Positions 34,422-42,915 of a stretch of 64,000 bases of DNA are shown here, in pieces. Position 1 is the first letter of the stretch, and each line of letters opens with the position of its first letter. The position numbers and the translations under genes were made by a program. The DNA comes from Nonomuraea spiralis. Lineage in GTDB: Bacteria > Actinomycetota > Actinomycetes > Streptosporangiales > Streptosporangiaceae. Location of the stretch: the NCBI RefSeq assembly GCF_014648435.1, contig NZ_BMRC01000014.1, positions 189,439 to 253,438 of the forward strand. The letters run 5' to 3'. The notes under the pieces are model-generated. The model searched no databases and was not told where the DNA came from. It saw only the letters and a program-made list of their open reading frames with translations.

Positions 34422-35435
34422 CTACAGACTCGCCGGAACGAGAACTCCCAGATCCGGAATTTGCCGGGACTGCCGAGGGTCCAGCACACGATCGACGGCC
34501 TCCTTGGCCGGTTCGCGCCGGGCCGCGTCGGCGACGGCCCCCGACACCAGGGCGGCGGCGAACGACGTGCCGCTCCACGCGGCGTAGCCGCCGAACTCGC
34601 CTGTGTTCAGGAAACTGCTGGTCAGCCAGTCGCCGCGGGCGCAGGCGTCGACCCACGTGCCGTATCCGGAGAAGGGCGCCCGGCGCTCCTGGGCGGCGTC
34701 GAGGGCCGCCACGCCCACCGCGCACGGCAGGGCGGCGGGCCAGAACGGCCGGTCGGAGGCGGTGTTGCCGGCGCAGGCGACCGTCACCGTGTCCCTCAGC
34801 GCGCCGATGGCGTCGGACAGCAGGGGTGGCGGCCGGTCGTCGAAGGAGTGGCAGCCGAAGGAGAGGTTGAGCACGTGCGGCGGGTCGTCGCGCATGCGGT
34901 GGAGCGCGCGCACCACGGTCGCCTCGTCGCCCAGGCCGTCGCCGTCGAGCACCCGGCGGACCCGCAGCCTGACGCCCGGCGCGGTACGGGCCAGCAGACC
35001 CGCGATGAACGTGCCGTGCCCGGCCTGAGCCCCCTGCGCGGCGTCGGCGCCCTCGGGACCGAGCCGGGAGTACCAGTCGCCGCCCGACCACCACGGATGC
35101 TTGGCCACGCCGGTGTCGAGCAGGGCCACGACCACGTCGGACCGCGACCGCCCCGGCCTGAACGGCACCGGCGGCACGGGGAACGGCCGCGAGGCCGGAC
35201 CGCCGAAGAACAATGGCTGACCGGTGAGCACGTGGTTGGGGGAGGCACGGAAACCCCGGTCGCGCAGCTCGGCCGTGATCTCGCACGGATCGACGCCGGA
35301 CGACAGATGCAGGACGGTGACACCGTCGGCCTCGGAGACCGCCTGCGTCCAGCGCGCGGCGGCCGACACCGCGCCCCGATCGACCAGCACCTGACCTGGC
35401 CGGATGAACGCCTCGCCGACAGATTGCATGTCCAT
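34422..35435 (-). CDS. cytosolic S8 (subtilisin-like) serine protease
   Basis: A 337-residue subtilase with the complete triad: Asp107 in LLDTGVA, His140 in GHGTFIAG and Ser291 in GTSFAAAL, plus the oxyanion Asn224 in CAGNT. No signal peptide or transmembrane segment precedes or follows it, which is unusual for S8 enzymes and implies action inside the cell. The N-terminal about 95 residues could be a prodomain or partner-binding region. The start at ATG 35435 has no clear ribosome site. It is the promoter-proximal gene of the CHAT operon and divergent from DUF3145. Confidence 0.9.
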   Translation of the reverse strand: MDMQSVGEAFIRPGQVLVDRGAVSAAARWTQAVSEADGVTVLHLSSGVDPCEITAELRDRGFRASPNHVLTGQPLFFGGPASRPFPVPPVPFRPGRSRSDVVVALLDTGVAKHPWWSGGDWYSRLGPEGADAAQGAQAGHGTFIAGLLARTAPGVRLRVRRVLDGDGLGDEATVVRALHRMRDDPPHVLNLSFGCHSFDDRPPPLLSDAIGALRDTVTVACAGNTASDRPFWPAALPCAVGVAALDAAQERRAPFSGYGTWVDACARGDWLTSSFLNTGEFGGYAAWSGTSFAAALVSGAVADAARREPAKEAVDRVLDPRQSRQIPDLGVLVPASL

Positions 35436-35610
35436 GAGCGGGTAGTTTCCCCGTCCGCAACACCTGTCACGTGACACGCCCGCACCAACTTGGTATGGCC
35501 CCCCTCTGGTGTCCGATGGCGACCGACGGTAGTCTCTCCCTAGTCACTTGTGATCATCCCGGGGCGAGGCCGTTGGGGAAGGCGCACCTCGTACCGAAAC
35601 GGGAGGTCCG

Positions 35611-36105
35611 GTGTCTGCTCGTGGCGTCCTTTACGTCCACTCGGCTCAGCCCGCGCTGTGCCCTCACATCGAATGGGCAGTCGCGGGTGTTCTCGGCGTG
35701 CCCGTTGATCTGACGTGGACACCGCAACCAGCCGCGCCGAATGTCGTGCGCGCGCAGGCGGAGTGGGAGGGCCGCGCCGGCATCGCGGCGGCCATCGCCT
35801 CTTCGCTCATGGGCTGGCAGCGCCTCAGATTCGAGATCACCGAGGATCCCTCGCCGGGCATCGACGGTTCCCGGCACGCCTACACGCCGACGCTGGGCGC
35901 GTTCACGGCGGTCATCGGCGTGGCCGGGGACATCATGATCCCCGAGGACCGGCTGCGCGCCGCCATGATGATGGCCGGCCAGGGGCGGTGCGTGCTGGAG
36001 GACGAGCTCGACAAGCTGCTCGGGCGGCCGTGGGACGAAGAGCTGGAGCCCTTCAGGTACGCCGGGGACGGCGCGCCCGTCCGCTGGCTGCACGCCGCCG
36101 TCTGA
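35611..36105 (+). CDS. DUF3145 family protein
   Basis: A 164-residue conserved actinobacterial protein starting MSARGVLYVHSAQPALCPHIEWA, the family's strongly conserved N-terminus. It also has AYTPTLGAFTAVIGVAGDIMIPEDRLRA. It is cytoplasmic and of unknown function, and its genes often adjoin the FAS II cluster as here. GTG 35611 follows GGGAGG. It shares a terminator with the convergent carboxylase gene. Confidence 0.88.
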   Translation: MSARGVLYVHSAQPALCPHIEWAVAGVLGVPVDLTWTPQPAAPNVVRAQAEWEGRAGIAAAIASSLMGWQRLRFEITEDPSPGIDGSRHAYTPTLGAFTAVIGVAGDIMIPEDRLRAAMMMAGQGRCVLEDELDKLLGRPWDEELEPFRYAGDGAPVRWLHAAV

Positions 36106-36203
36106 CCTCGCCGTCCGACCTCGCCCCACCTCCCGCTGAGCGCCTGCCGGGCCTCCCGGCCTCCGGGCAGCGAACGGGCGGCAACACGGCCTCCATCATG
36201 CGG

Positions 36204-36238
36204 AAAGGCCCCGCGCCGGGTGTCGGTGCGGGGCCTTT
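36204..36238. terminator. bidirectional terminator between DUF3145 and carboxylase genes
   Basis: AAAGGCCCCGC (36204-36214) pairs perfectly with GCGGGGCCTTT (36228-36238), followed by CGTTCTT on the plus strand. Confidence 0.9.
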
Positions 36239-36265
36239 CGTTCTTAAAGCTGGGGAATTGCCGGG

Positions 36266-37690
36266 TCAGAGCGGGATGTTGCCGTGGGCGCCCCGGGCCG
36301 GGGTGGCCTGGGCGAGCACCTTGGCGATCGCCCCACGGGTGGCCGCCGGCTGGATCACCTCGTCGATGACGCCCAGCTCCTGGGCCCGTGCCAGGCCGCC
36401 GGCGAGCTTCTCGTGCTCGGCGGCGAGCCGCTGTTCCAGCGCCGGCCGTTCCTCCTCGGAGGCCGCCGCGAGCTCGCGCCGCTTGAGCACGCGCACCGCC
36501 GCCACGGCCCCCATGACCGCGATCTCGGTGGTCGGCCAGGCGAACACCCTGGTCGCGCCCAGCGCCCGCGAGTTCATGGCGACGTACGCCCCGCCGTACG
36601 CCTTGCGGGTGACCAGCGTGACCCGGGGCACCGACGCCTCGGCGAAGGCGTGCAGCAGCTTGGCCCCGCGCCGGACCACGCCATCGTGCTCCTGCCCGAC
36701 GCCCGGCAGGTAACCCGGTACGTCCACGAGGACAACCAAAGGCACTCCGAAAGCGTCACACATACGTACGAAGCGGGCGGCTTTCTCGGCGGACGTGGCG
36801 TCGAGGCAGCCGCCCAGCCGCAACGGATTGTTGGCGACCACACCGACCGTCCGGCCGCCGAGGCGGCCCAGCGACGTGACGATGTTCGGCGCCCATTTGG
36901 CGTGCAGTTCGACACCGGCCTCGTCGAGCAGGCCGTTGACCAGAGGCTTGACGTCGTAGGCCCGGCGCGCGGACTCGGGCAGGAAGGAGGAGAAGTCGGC
37001 CTCCTCCACCTCGCCGGTACGCACCCGGCCCTGGTGGCCGAGCAGCGTGGCGAGCCGGCGCGCCTTGAGGTACGCCTCGGCCTCGGACTTGGTGACGACG
37101 TGCACCACGCCGCTGCGCCTGCTGTGGGGCTCGGGGCCGCCCAGCGCCTCGCTGTCGACGTTCTCGCCGGTGACGCTGCGCACGACGTCGGGGCCGGTCA
37201 CGAAGATGCGGCCGGTGTCGGCCAGGATCACCAGGTCGGTGAGCGCGGGACCGTAGGCGGCGCCGCCGGCCGCCGGGCCGACGACCACCGAGATCTGCGG
37301 CACGAGGCCGGACGCCTTGGTCATGGCCGCGAACACCCGCCCGACGGCGTGCAGCGACTCGACGCCTTCGGCGAGTCGCGCACCGCCGGAGTGCCAGATC
37401 CCGATGACCGGCACCCGTTCGCGGACGGCGACGTCGTAGGCGTGCACGATGTGCTCGCAACCCTCGCTGCCCATCGCGCCGCCCTGGAAGCGGGCATCGC
37501 TGCAGAAGGCGACGACGGGCACGCCCTCGACGCGACCCATGGCGGCCAGGACGCCGCTCTTGTCCTGCGGGGTGATGAACCGTGCCGAGCCCTCGTCGAG
37601 CAGCGCGGCCAGCCGGACGACCGGATCGCGGGGATCGGCGGACTCCTGCTCGGAGCCGCCGCCCACCGCCCGGTTGTCCAGTACGGTCAT
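36266..37690 (-). CDS. accD: acyl-CoA carboxylase carboxyltransferase (beta) subunit
   Basis: A 474-residue carboxyltransferase that moves CO2 from biotin to acetyl- or propionyl-CoA, here most likely supplying malonyl-CoA to the adjoining FAS II. Residues about 80-250 hold the N-terminal crotonase-fold half (GGARLAEGVESLHAVG, VVVGPAAGGAAYGPALTD). The C-terminal half carries DVPGYLPGVGQEHDGVVRRGAKLL and TRKAYGGAYVAMNSRALGA. The ATG shares its first base with the fabF stop (TGATG), indicating coupling. The exact acyl specificity is not readable by eye. Confidence 0.9.
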   Translation of the reverse strand: MTVLDNRAVGGGSEQESADPRDPVVRLAALLDEGSARFITPQDKSGVLAAMGRVEGVPVVAFCSDARFQGGAMGSEGCEHIVHAYDVAVRERVPVIGIWHSGGARLAEGVESLHAVGRVFAAMTKASGLVPQISVVVGPAAGGAAYGPALTDLVILADTGRIFVTGPDVVRSVTGENVDSEALGGPEPHSRRSGVVHVVTKSEAEAYLKARRLATLLGHQGRVRTGEVEEADFSSFLPESARRAYDVKPLVNGLLDEAGVELHAKWAPNIVTSLGRLGGRTVGVVANNPLRLGGCLDATSAEKAARFVRMCDAFGVPLVVLVDVPGYLPGVGQEHDGVVRRGAKLLHAFAEASVPRVTLVTRKAYGGAYVAMNSRALGATRVFAWPTTEIAVMGAVAAVRVLKRRELAAASEEERPALEQRLAAEHEKLAGGLARAQELGVIDEVIQPAATRGAIAKVLAQATPARGAHGNIPL

Positions 37691-38922
37691 CAAGCGCCCT
37701 TGAAGACGACGGTCACGTTGTGGCCGCCGAACCCGAAGGAGTTGTTGACCGCGGCGATGTCGCCCTGCGGCAGCGGACGGTTCGCGCCGTGGACGATGTC
37801 GACCTCGATGCCGTCGTCGAGGTTGTCGAGGTTGATGGTGGCCGGGACGATCCGCTCCTGCAGCGCCTTGATCGTGAAGACGGACTCGATGCCGCCGGCG
37901 CCGCCGAGCAGGTGACCGGTCATGGACTTGGTCGAGGTGACCAGCGGGTGGGTGCCGATGGCCTTGGCCACGGCCTGCACCTCGCCGACGTCGCCCGCCG
38001 GGGTGGACGTGGAGTGCGCGTTGACGTGCTTGACGTCGAGGCCGGTGACCTCGGCGTCGGTCAGCGCCTGCGTCATCGCCATGATGATGCCGCGGCCCTC
38101 GGGCTCGGGCTGGGTGATGTGGTGGGCGTCGGCCGAGTAGCCGACACCGGCGGCGTAGGCGTAGATGCGCGCGCCGCGCGCTTTGGCGTGCTCCTCGGAC
38201 TCCAGCACCACGATGCCGGCGCCCTCGCCGAGCACGAACCCGTCACGGTCGCGGTCCCACGGCCGGGAGGCGCCCTGCGGGTCGTCGTTGCGGGTGGACA
38301 TCGCCCGCGCGGCGGCGAAGGCCGCGATGTTGAGGCCGTGGATGGCGGCCTCGGTGCCGCCCGCGACCACCACGTCGGCACGGCCGAGCCGGATCATGTC
38401 CATGGCGTAGCCGATCGCCTCGGCGCCGGAGGCGCAGGCGGAGACGGTGGCGTGCACGCCGGCCTGGGCGCCCAGGTCGATGCCGATCCAGGCGGCGGGG
38501 CCGTTGGGCATGAGCATCGGCACGGTGAAGGGCGACAGCCGGTTCCAGCCGCGCTCCTTCCACGTGTCGTAGGCGGTCAGGGTGGTGGTGATCCCGCCGA
38601 TGCCGCTGGAGACGACGACGCCGAGCCGCTCGGGGGCGACTTCGGGGGCGCCGGCGTCCTGCCAGGCCTCCCTGGCGGCGACCAGGGCGAACTGCTCACT
38701 GCGGTCGAGCCGGCGGGACTCCGGGCGGGGCAGCACCTCGGTGGGGTCGACCGCCGCCGTCCCCGCGAAACGCACGGGGACGGAGTCGATCCACTCCGTG
38801 GTGAGGGTCTCCACACCCGACTGACCGGCGAGGAGCGCCGTCCAGGTCGAGGTGACGTCTCCACCGACGGGCGTCGTCGCGCCAAGCCCGGTGACGACGA
38901 CACGTACCCGGTTCGCACTCAC
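37690..38922 (-). CDS. fabF: beta-ketoacyl-ACP synthase II
   Basis: A 410-residue condensing enzyme extending acyl-ACP with malonyl-ACP. The triad is Cys163 in SACASG, His303 in NAHSTSTPAGD and His337 in SMTGHLLG. The C-terminal NSFGFGGHN is also present. The GTG start at 38922 has AAGGAG about nine bases upstream. It lies between acpP and the carboxylase gene, in the usual fabD-fabH-acpP-fabF order. Confidence 0.95.
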   Translation of the reverse strand: MSANRVRVVVTGLGATTPVGGDVTSTWTALLAGQSGVETLTTEWIDSVPVRFAGTAAVDPTEVLPRPESRRLDRSEQFALVAAREAWQDAGAPEVAPERLGVVVSSGIGGITTTLTAYDTWKERGWNRLSPFTVPMLMPNGPAAWIGIDLGAQAGVHATVSACASGAEAIGYAMDMIRLGRADVVVAGGTEAAIHGLNIAAFAAARAMSTRNDDPQGASRPWDRDRDGFVLGEGAGIVVLESEEHAKARGARIYAYAAGVGYSADAHHITQPEPEGRGIIMAMTQALTDAEVTGLDVKHVNAHSTSTPAGDVGEVQAVAKAIGTHPLVTSTKSMTGHLLGGAGGIESVFTIKALQERIVPATINLDNLDDGIEVDIVHGANRPLPQGDIAAVNNSFGFGGHNVTVVFKGA

Positions 38923-38959
38923 GTTTTCGCGCTCCTTACTGGTCAGAAATGGTTGTTCG

Positions 38960-39199
38960 TCAGGCCTGGATGAAGTTGAGCACGTCCTTGACCGTCTTCA
39001 GGTTCTTGAGCTGGTCGTCGGGGATCTCGACGCCGAACTCGTCCTGAGCGGCCACGGCGATCTCGACCATGGACAGCGAGTCGATGTCGAGGTCGTCGAC
39101 GAAGCTCTTCTCCGGGGTCACCTCGCCGGCCGGAATGCCGGTGATCTCGTTGATGATCTTGCCGAGGCCCGCGAGGATCTCCTGCTCGGTGGCAGCCAT
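38960..39199 (-). CDS. acpP: acyl carrier protein
   Basis: A 79-residue acidic four-helix carrier. The phosphopantetheine site is DSLSM with Ser41. The length and charge pattern (LDIDSLSMVEIAVAAQDEFG) are canonical. It lies 88 bases after fabH and 37 before fabF. Twin hairpins in the fabH-acpP gap probably affect its expression. Confidence 0.97.
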   Translation of the reverse strand: MAATEQEILAGLGKIINEITGIPAGEVTPEKSFVDDLDIDSLSMVEIAVAAQDEFGVEIPDDQLKNLKTVKDVLNFIQA

Positions 39200-39233
39200 G
39201 TCGCTAGTTCTCCTTCTGATTTTTCTGGATTCT

Positions 39234-39282
39234 GTACGGCTTGCGCCGTACGAGCTCTGACAGGTACGGCGGACGCCGTACC
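39234..39282 (-). repeat. two near-identical hairpins between fabH and acpP
   Basis: GTACGGC-TTGC-GCCGTAC (39234-39251) and GGTACGGC-GGAC-GCCGTACC (39263-39282). Both have the same seven-base stem and a four-base loop and differ only in the loop and one flanking pair. They lie in the transcribed spacer. Confidence 0.85.
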
Positions 39283-39287
39283 GGATC

Positions 39288-40244
39288 CTACGGAATCTCG
39301 ATCACTTGGCCCGCATACGTCAGACCGGCGCCGAAGCCGAGGATGAGCGCGAGGTCGCCTGAGCGGACCTCGCCGCGCTCCAGCATCCGCGAGAGCGCGA
39401 GCGGGATGGAGGCCGCCGAGGTGTTGCCCGCGGTGACGATGTCGCGGGCGACGACGGCCTTGTCGGCCCCGAGCTTGCGCGCGATGGCCTCGATGATCCG
39501 GAGGTTGGCCTGGTGGGGCACGAACGCCGACAGCTCCGAGGGGTCGACCCCGGCGCGGGCGCACGCCTCCAGGGCCACCGGGTGCAGCGCGGTGGTGGCC
39601 CAGCGGAAGACCGTCTGGCCCTCCTGGAACAGGAACTTCGTCCGGTCGGCGATGGAGATGGCCTCGGACCTGTCGCCGGAGCTGCCCCAGACCACGGGAC
39701 CGATGCCGGGCGTCTCCGTCGGGCCGACCACCGTGGCGCCGGCGCCGTCGGCGAAGATCACGGCCGTGGACCGGTCGGTCCAGTCGACCCACTGCGACAG
39801 CTTCTCCGAGCCGATGACCAGCACGTTCCTGGCCGCGCCCCCGCGGACGGCGGCGCTGGCCGTGGCGAGCGCGTAGCAGAAGCCGGCGCAGGCGGCGTTG
39901 ACGTCGAACGCGCCGGGGGACTTGATGCCCAGCCGGTGGGCCACGACCGCCGCGGCGTTGGGGATCTGGGTCTCCAGCGTGCACGTGGCCACGATCACGA
40001 GATCGACCTCGTCGGGGGTCAGCCCGCTGGCGGCCAGCGCCTTGCCGCCGGCCTGGACGGCCATGTCCTCGACGGACTCACCGGCCGAGGCGACGCGGCG
40101 CTCCTTGATGCCGACGCGCGACTGGATCCACTCGTCGTTGGTCTCCATGTTCTTGGCCAGGTCGTCGTTGGTGACGACGTTGTCCGGCTGGTAGTGGCCG
40201 AGGGCCAGAATCCGGGCGCCGGGGGCGATGTCGGGGATCCTCAC
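39288..40244 (-). CDS. fabH: beta-ketoacyl-ACP synthase III
   Basis: A 318-residue initiating condensing enzyme joining acyl-CoA to malonyl-ACP; in actinomycetes it also takes branched starters. The triad is Cys119 in NAACAGFCY, His244 in PHQANLR and Asn274 in AGNTSAAS. The GTG start overlaps the fabD stop by four bases (GTGA). Confidence 0.95.
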   Translation of the reverse strand: MRIPDIAPGARILALGHYQPDNVVTNDDLAKNMETNDEWIQSRVGIKERRVASAGESVEDMAVQAGGKALAASGLTPDEVDLVIVATCTLETQIPNAAAVVAHRLGIKSPGAFDVNAACAGFCYALATASAAVRGGAARNVLVIGSEKLSQWVDWTDRSTAVIFADGAGATVVGPTETPGIGPVVWGSSGDRSEAISIADRTKFLFQEGQTVFRWATTALHPVALEACARAGVDPSELSAFVPHQANLRIIEAIARKLGADKAVVARDIVTAGNTSAASIPLALSRMLERGEVRSGDLALILGFGAGLTYAGQVIEIP

Positions 40245-41137
40245 TTGATCAGCTCCCTGGCCGCGTCGAGGTCGTCTGGGGTCTTCAGCGCCACGGTCTC
40301 GACGCCGCGCAGGCCGCGCTTGGCGAGCCCCGTCAGCGTGCCGCCGGGCAGCAGTTCGATCATCCTGGTCACGCCCAGCTCGGCCATCGTCGCCATGCAC
40401 AGGTCCCAGCGGACCGGGCTGCTGATCTGCGAGATGAGCCGCTGGACGAACTCGGCGCCGGAGGCGGCGGGCCGCCCGTCGGCGTTGGACAGCAGCGTGA
40501 CCCGCGGGTCGCCGGGCACGACGTCCCAGGCCGCCTCGCGCAGGGCGTCGACGGCGGTCGCCATGTGGCTGGTGTGGAACGCTCCGGCCACCTTGAGCGG
40601 GATGAGCCTGGCGCGGGCGGGCGCGTCGTCCTTGAAGGCGGCGAGCTGCTCCAGCGTGCCGCCCGCCACGATCTGGCCGGCGCCGTTGATGTTGGCCGGG
40701 GTCAGTCCGTGGCGCTCGATCGCGGCCAGTACGTCCTCCTCCACGCCGCCGAGCACGGCGGTCATGCCGGTCTCGGTGACGGCGGCGGCCTTGGCCATGG
40801 CCTGGGCGCGCGCCCGGACCAGGCCGAGCGCCTGCTCGTGGGTGAGCACCCCGGCCAGCGCGGCCGCGGCGAACTCGCCCACGCTGTGGCCGGCCAGCAC
40901 GTCGGGCACGGCCCCCAGCGCCTCGGCGGCGGCCAGTGCCGCGGCCACGAGCAGGGGCTGGGCGACGGCCGTGTCGCGGATCTCGTCGGCGTCGGCGGTC
41001 GTGCCGTAGGCGACCAGGTCGATCCCCGCGACCTCCGACCACGCGCCGAGTCTGTCGGCCAGACCGGGCAGCTCGAGCCACGGCGTCAGGAAGCCTGGAG
41101 TTTGGGCGCCTTGGCCCGGAGCGACGAGTACAAGCAC
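40241..41137 (-). CDS. fabD: malonyl-CoA:ACP malonyltransferase
   Basis: A 298-residue acyltransferase loading malonate on ACP. The nucleophile is Ser85 in GHSVGE, His188 is in GAFHTSH, and the opening is VLVLVAPGQGAQTPG. The GTG at 41137 matches the usual N-terminus of Streptomyces FabD and has GGTGG upstream; the ATG at 41149 would add four residues. It heads the fab operon behind fasR. Confidence 0.95.
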   Translation of the reverse strand: MLVLVAPGQGAQTPGFLTPWLELPGLADRLGAWSEVAGIDLVAYGTTADADEIRDTAVAQPLLVAAALAAAEALGAVPDVLAGHSVGEFAAAALAGVLTHEQALGLVRARAQAMAKAAAVTETGMTAVLGGVEEDVLAAIERHGLTPANINGAGQIVAGGTLEQLAAFKDDAPARARLIPLKVAGAFHTSHMATAVDALREAAWDVVPGDPRVTLLSNADGRPAASGAEFVQRLISQISSPVRWDLCMATMAELGVTRMIELLPGGTLTGLAKRGLRGVETVALKTPDDLDAARELIK

Positions 41138-41207
41138 AAAAACCACCATGCCCTGTAGAACTTCGACACGCGGATGGAGATCCGTACGAACTTTGTCCGG
41201 GGTGATT

Positions 41208-41222
41208 TGTAGGAACCCTACA
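41208..41222. promoter_or_regulatory. palindrome in the fasR-fabD gap
   Basis: TGTAGG-AAC-CCTACA, a perfect 6-bp inverted repeat around three bases, 71 bases upstream of the fabD start and close to the fasR stop. A second imperfect repeat, CGGAT-GGAG-ATCCG, lies at about 41171-41184. The palindrome is a candidate FasR operator in the fabD promoter; assignment to FasR is inference. Confidence 0.5.
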
Positions 41223-41240
41223 GTGAAGATTTCGGGAATG

Positions 41241-42413
41241 TTACGTTAGAGCCCGCCAGGTCGCGGCACCCTCGGAAAGCCTGCCCAGAATGAGGCCGAC
41301 CTGAAGCGTGAAGGCCGACCTGCCCTCGGTGGGCTGGTAGCCCGTGAGTTCGGTGATCTTCTTCAGACGGTAGCGGACCGTGTTCGGGTGTACGAACAGC
41401 AGCCGGGCCGTCGCCTCCAGGGAGGTGCCCTGTTCGAGGTAGGTGGCCAGCGTATCGAGCAGGGGGGTGCCCGCCAAAGGAAGGTAGACGTTCTCGATGA
41501 GTTGTTCCCTGGCGTCGGCGTCGCCGTCGAGCGCGCGTTCGGCCAGCAGGTCCTCGGCGTGCACCGGCCTGGGGGCGTCCGGCCAGCCCGCCGACGCCTT
41601 CAGCCCGGCCAGCGCGGCCCGCGCCGAGCGCGCGGCGGCGTGCAGGTCGGGCACCTCGGGGCCGATGACGATCGGGCCGACGCCGAAGCGGGCCACGACC
41701 TGCCGGGCCGCGTCGTGCACGCTGTCGGCCCCGCCCACGATCACGATCAGCCGGTCGGCCTGCACCCCGGCGAGCAGGTCCATGCCGATGCGGCGGCCCT
41801 TCTCGCGCAGGCCGTCGATGACCGCGCGCGGGTCGTCGTCGGGGGCGTGCCCGGCGATCACGACGACGGGGGAGGAGGTCCAGCCGAGGGCCGCGGCCCA
41901 GGAGTGGAGCCCGTCGTCGACCTCGCCGCGGACGAGCGCGTCGACGATCAGCGCCTCCAGCCTGGCGTCCCAGGAGCCGCGGGCCTCGGCCTCGCGGGCG
42001 TAGACGTGGGCGGCGGCGAAGGCCACGTCGCGGGTGTAGCGCAGCATGGCCTGCTGGAGCTGGTCCTCGCCGCCCGGCGCGGCCAGCTCGTCGGTCTGGG
42101 CCTCGACCACCTCGACCACGATCCTGACGATGTCGACGGTCTGCTGGAGCGAGATCGAGCGTTTGAGCTCGCGCGGGGCCGTGCCGAAGAACTCGATGCT
42201 GGGCGTGGGCCGGTTCTCGCCGGCGTGCTGGAACCACTCCACGAACGCGGCGATGCCGGCCTGGGCCACCAGGCCCACCCACGAGCGGTCCTCGGCGCTG
42301 AGCGCGCGGAACCAGGGGAGCTGGTCGTCCATGCGTGCCATCGCCGCCGTGCCGAGCGCGCCCATCGCACGCTCGAGCCTGCGCGTCGTGTCCTCCCGGG
42401 TCCGGTCTGTCAC
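41241..42413 (-). CDS. fasR: PucR-type transcriptional activator of fatty acid synthesis (FasR)
   Basis: A 390-residue regulator of the PucR/CdaR type. A long N-terminal sensory region includes a GGDEF-like central part (VVVIAGHAPDDDP, VIVGGADSVHDAARQVVARFGVG). The C-terminal helix-turn-helix SLEATARLLFVHPNTVRYRLKKI is near residues 330-350. In Streptomyces FasR binds the fabD promoter and activates the fabD-fabH-acpP-fabF operon, and the gene order here is the same. GTG 42413 is the start. About 100 bases separate it from fabD. Confidence 0.9.
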   Translation of the reverse strand: MTDRTREDTTRRLERAMGALGTAAMARMDDQLPWFRALSAEDRSWVGLVAQAGIAAFVEWFQHAGENRPTPSIEFFGTAPRELKRSISLQQTVDIVRIVVEVVEAQTDELAAPGGEDQLQQAMLRYTRDVAFAAAHVYAREAEARGSWDARLEALIVDALVRGEVDDGLHSWAAALGWTSSPVVVIAGHAPDDDPRAVIDGLREKGRRIGMDLLAGVQADRLIVIVGGADSVHDAARQVVARFGVGPIVIGPEVPDLHAAARSARAALAGLKASAGWPDAPRPVHAEDLLAERALDGDADAREQLIENVYLPLAGTPLLDTLATYLEQGTSLEATARLLFVHPNTVRYRLKKITELTGYQPTEGRSAFTLQVGLILGRLSEGAATWRALT

Positions 42414-42460
42414 GCCTCCTAGAGTGCCAGGTCGGTTCCGATGACCGGAACGGTGGTGTT

Positions 42461-42892
42461 TCAGATGACCGCAACCGCCGTGATCAGGCCGATCGCCACG
42501 TGGGTCACCGCGAGCAGGCGCGCGCCCGGCTGGAGCTCGGGCTCCTTCACCAGCTCACGTACGGAGATGCCCACGACCTTGTCGAACACCAGCATCGCCA
42601 CGGTCTGCACCACGATGCCGACCAGGCCGAACACGGCCGTGCCCGCGAGCCCTTCGGCCAGCCGGCCGCCCGAGGACCAGATGGAGGCGGCCACGATGAG
42701 CCCGATCGCGGCCAGCGCGGACGTGGTGAGCAGCGTGGCGTTGGCGTTGCGCTCGGTACGGATGATCTCGCTCAGCTTGCCGGGCGTGGCCCAGTCGATC
42801 ACGTAGAAGCCGATGATCAGCAGGACCACGCCGACGGCCGCGTAGGCGGCGATGGCGCCCGCGCCGCGGGCCAGGACTTCGAGAAGAGTCAC
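42461..42892 (-). CDS. DUF350 membrane protein (YjfL-like)
   Basis: A 143-residue protein with four hydrophobic segments (about 10-32, 50-70, 78-98 and 115-140), the usual topology of DUF350. It starts from GTG 42892. In enterobacteria the DUF350 protein YjfL is encoded near a glutathionylspermidine-synthase-like protein, as here with the next gene. Function unknown. Confidence 0.85.
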   Translation of the reverse strand: MTLLEVLARGAGAIAAYAAVGVVLLIIGFYVIDWATPGKLSEIIRTERNANATLLTTSALAAIGLIVAASIWSSGGRLAEGLAGTAVFGLVGIVVQTVAMLVFDKVVGISVRELVKEPELQPGARLLAVTHVAIGLITAVAVI

Positions 42893-42915
42893 GTCATTTC
42901 CAATCAAGGGGGGCT

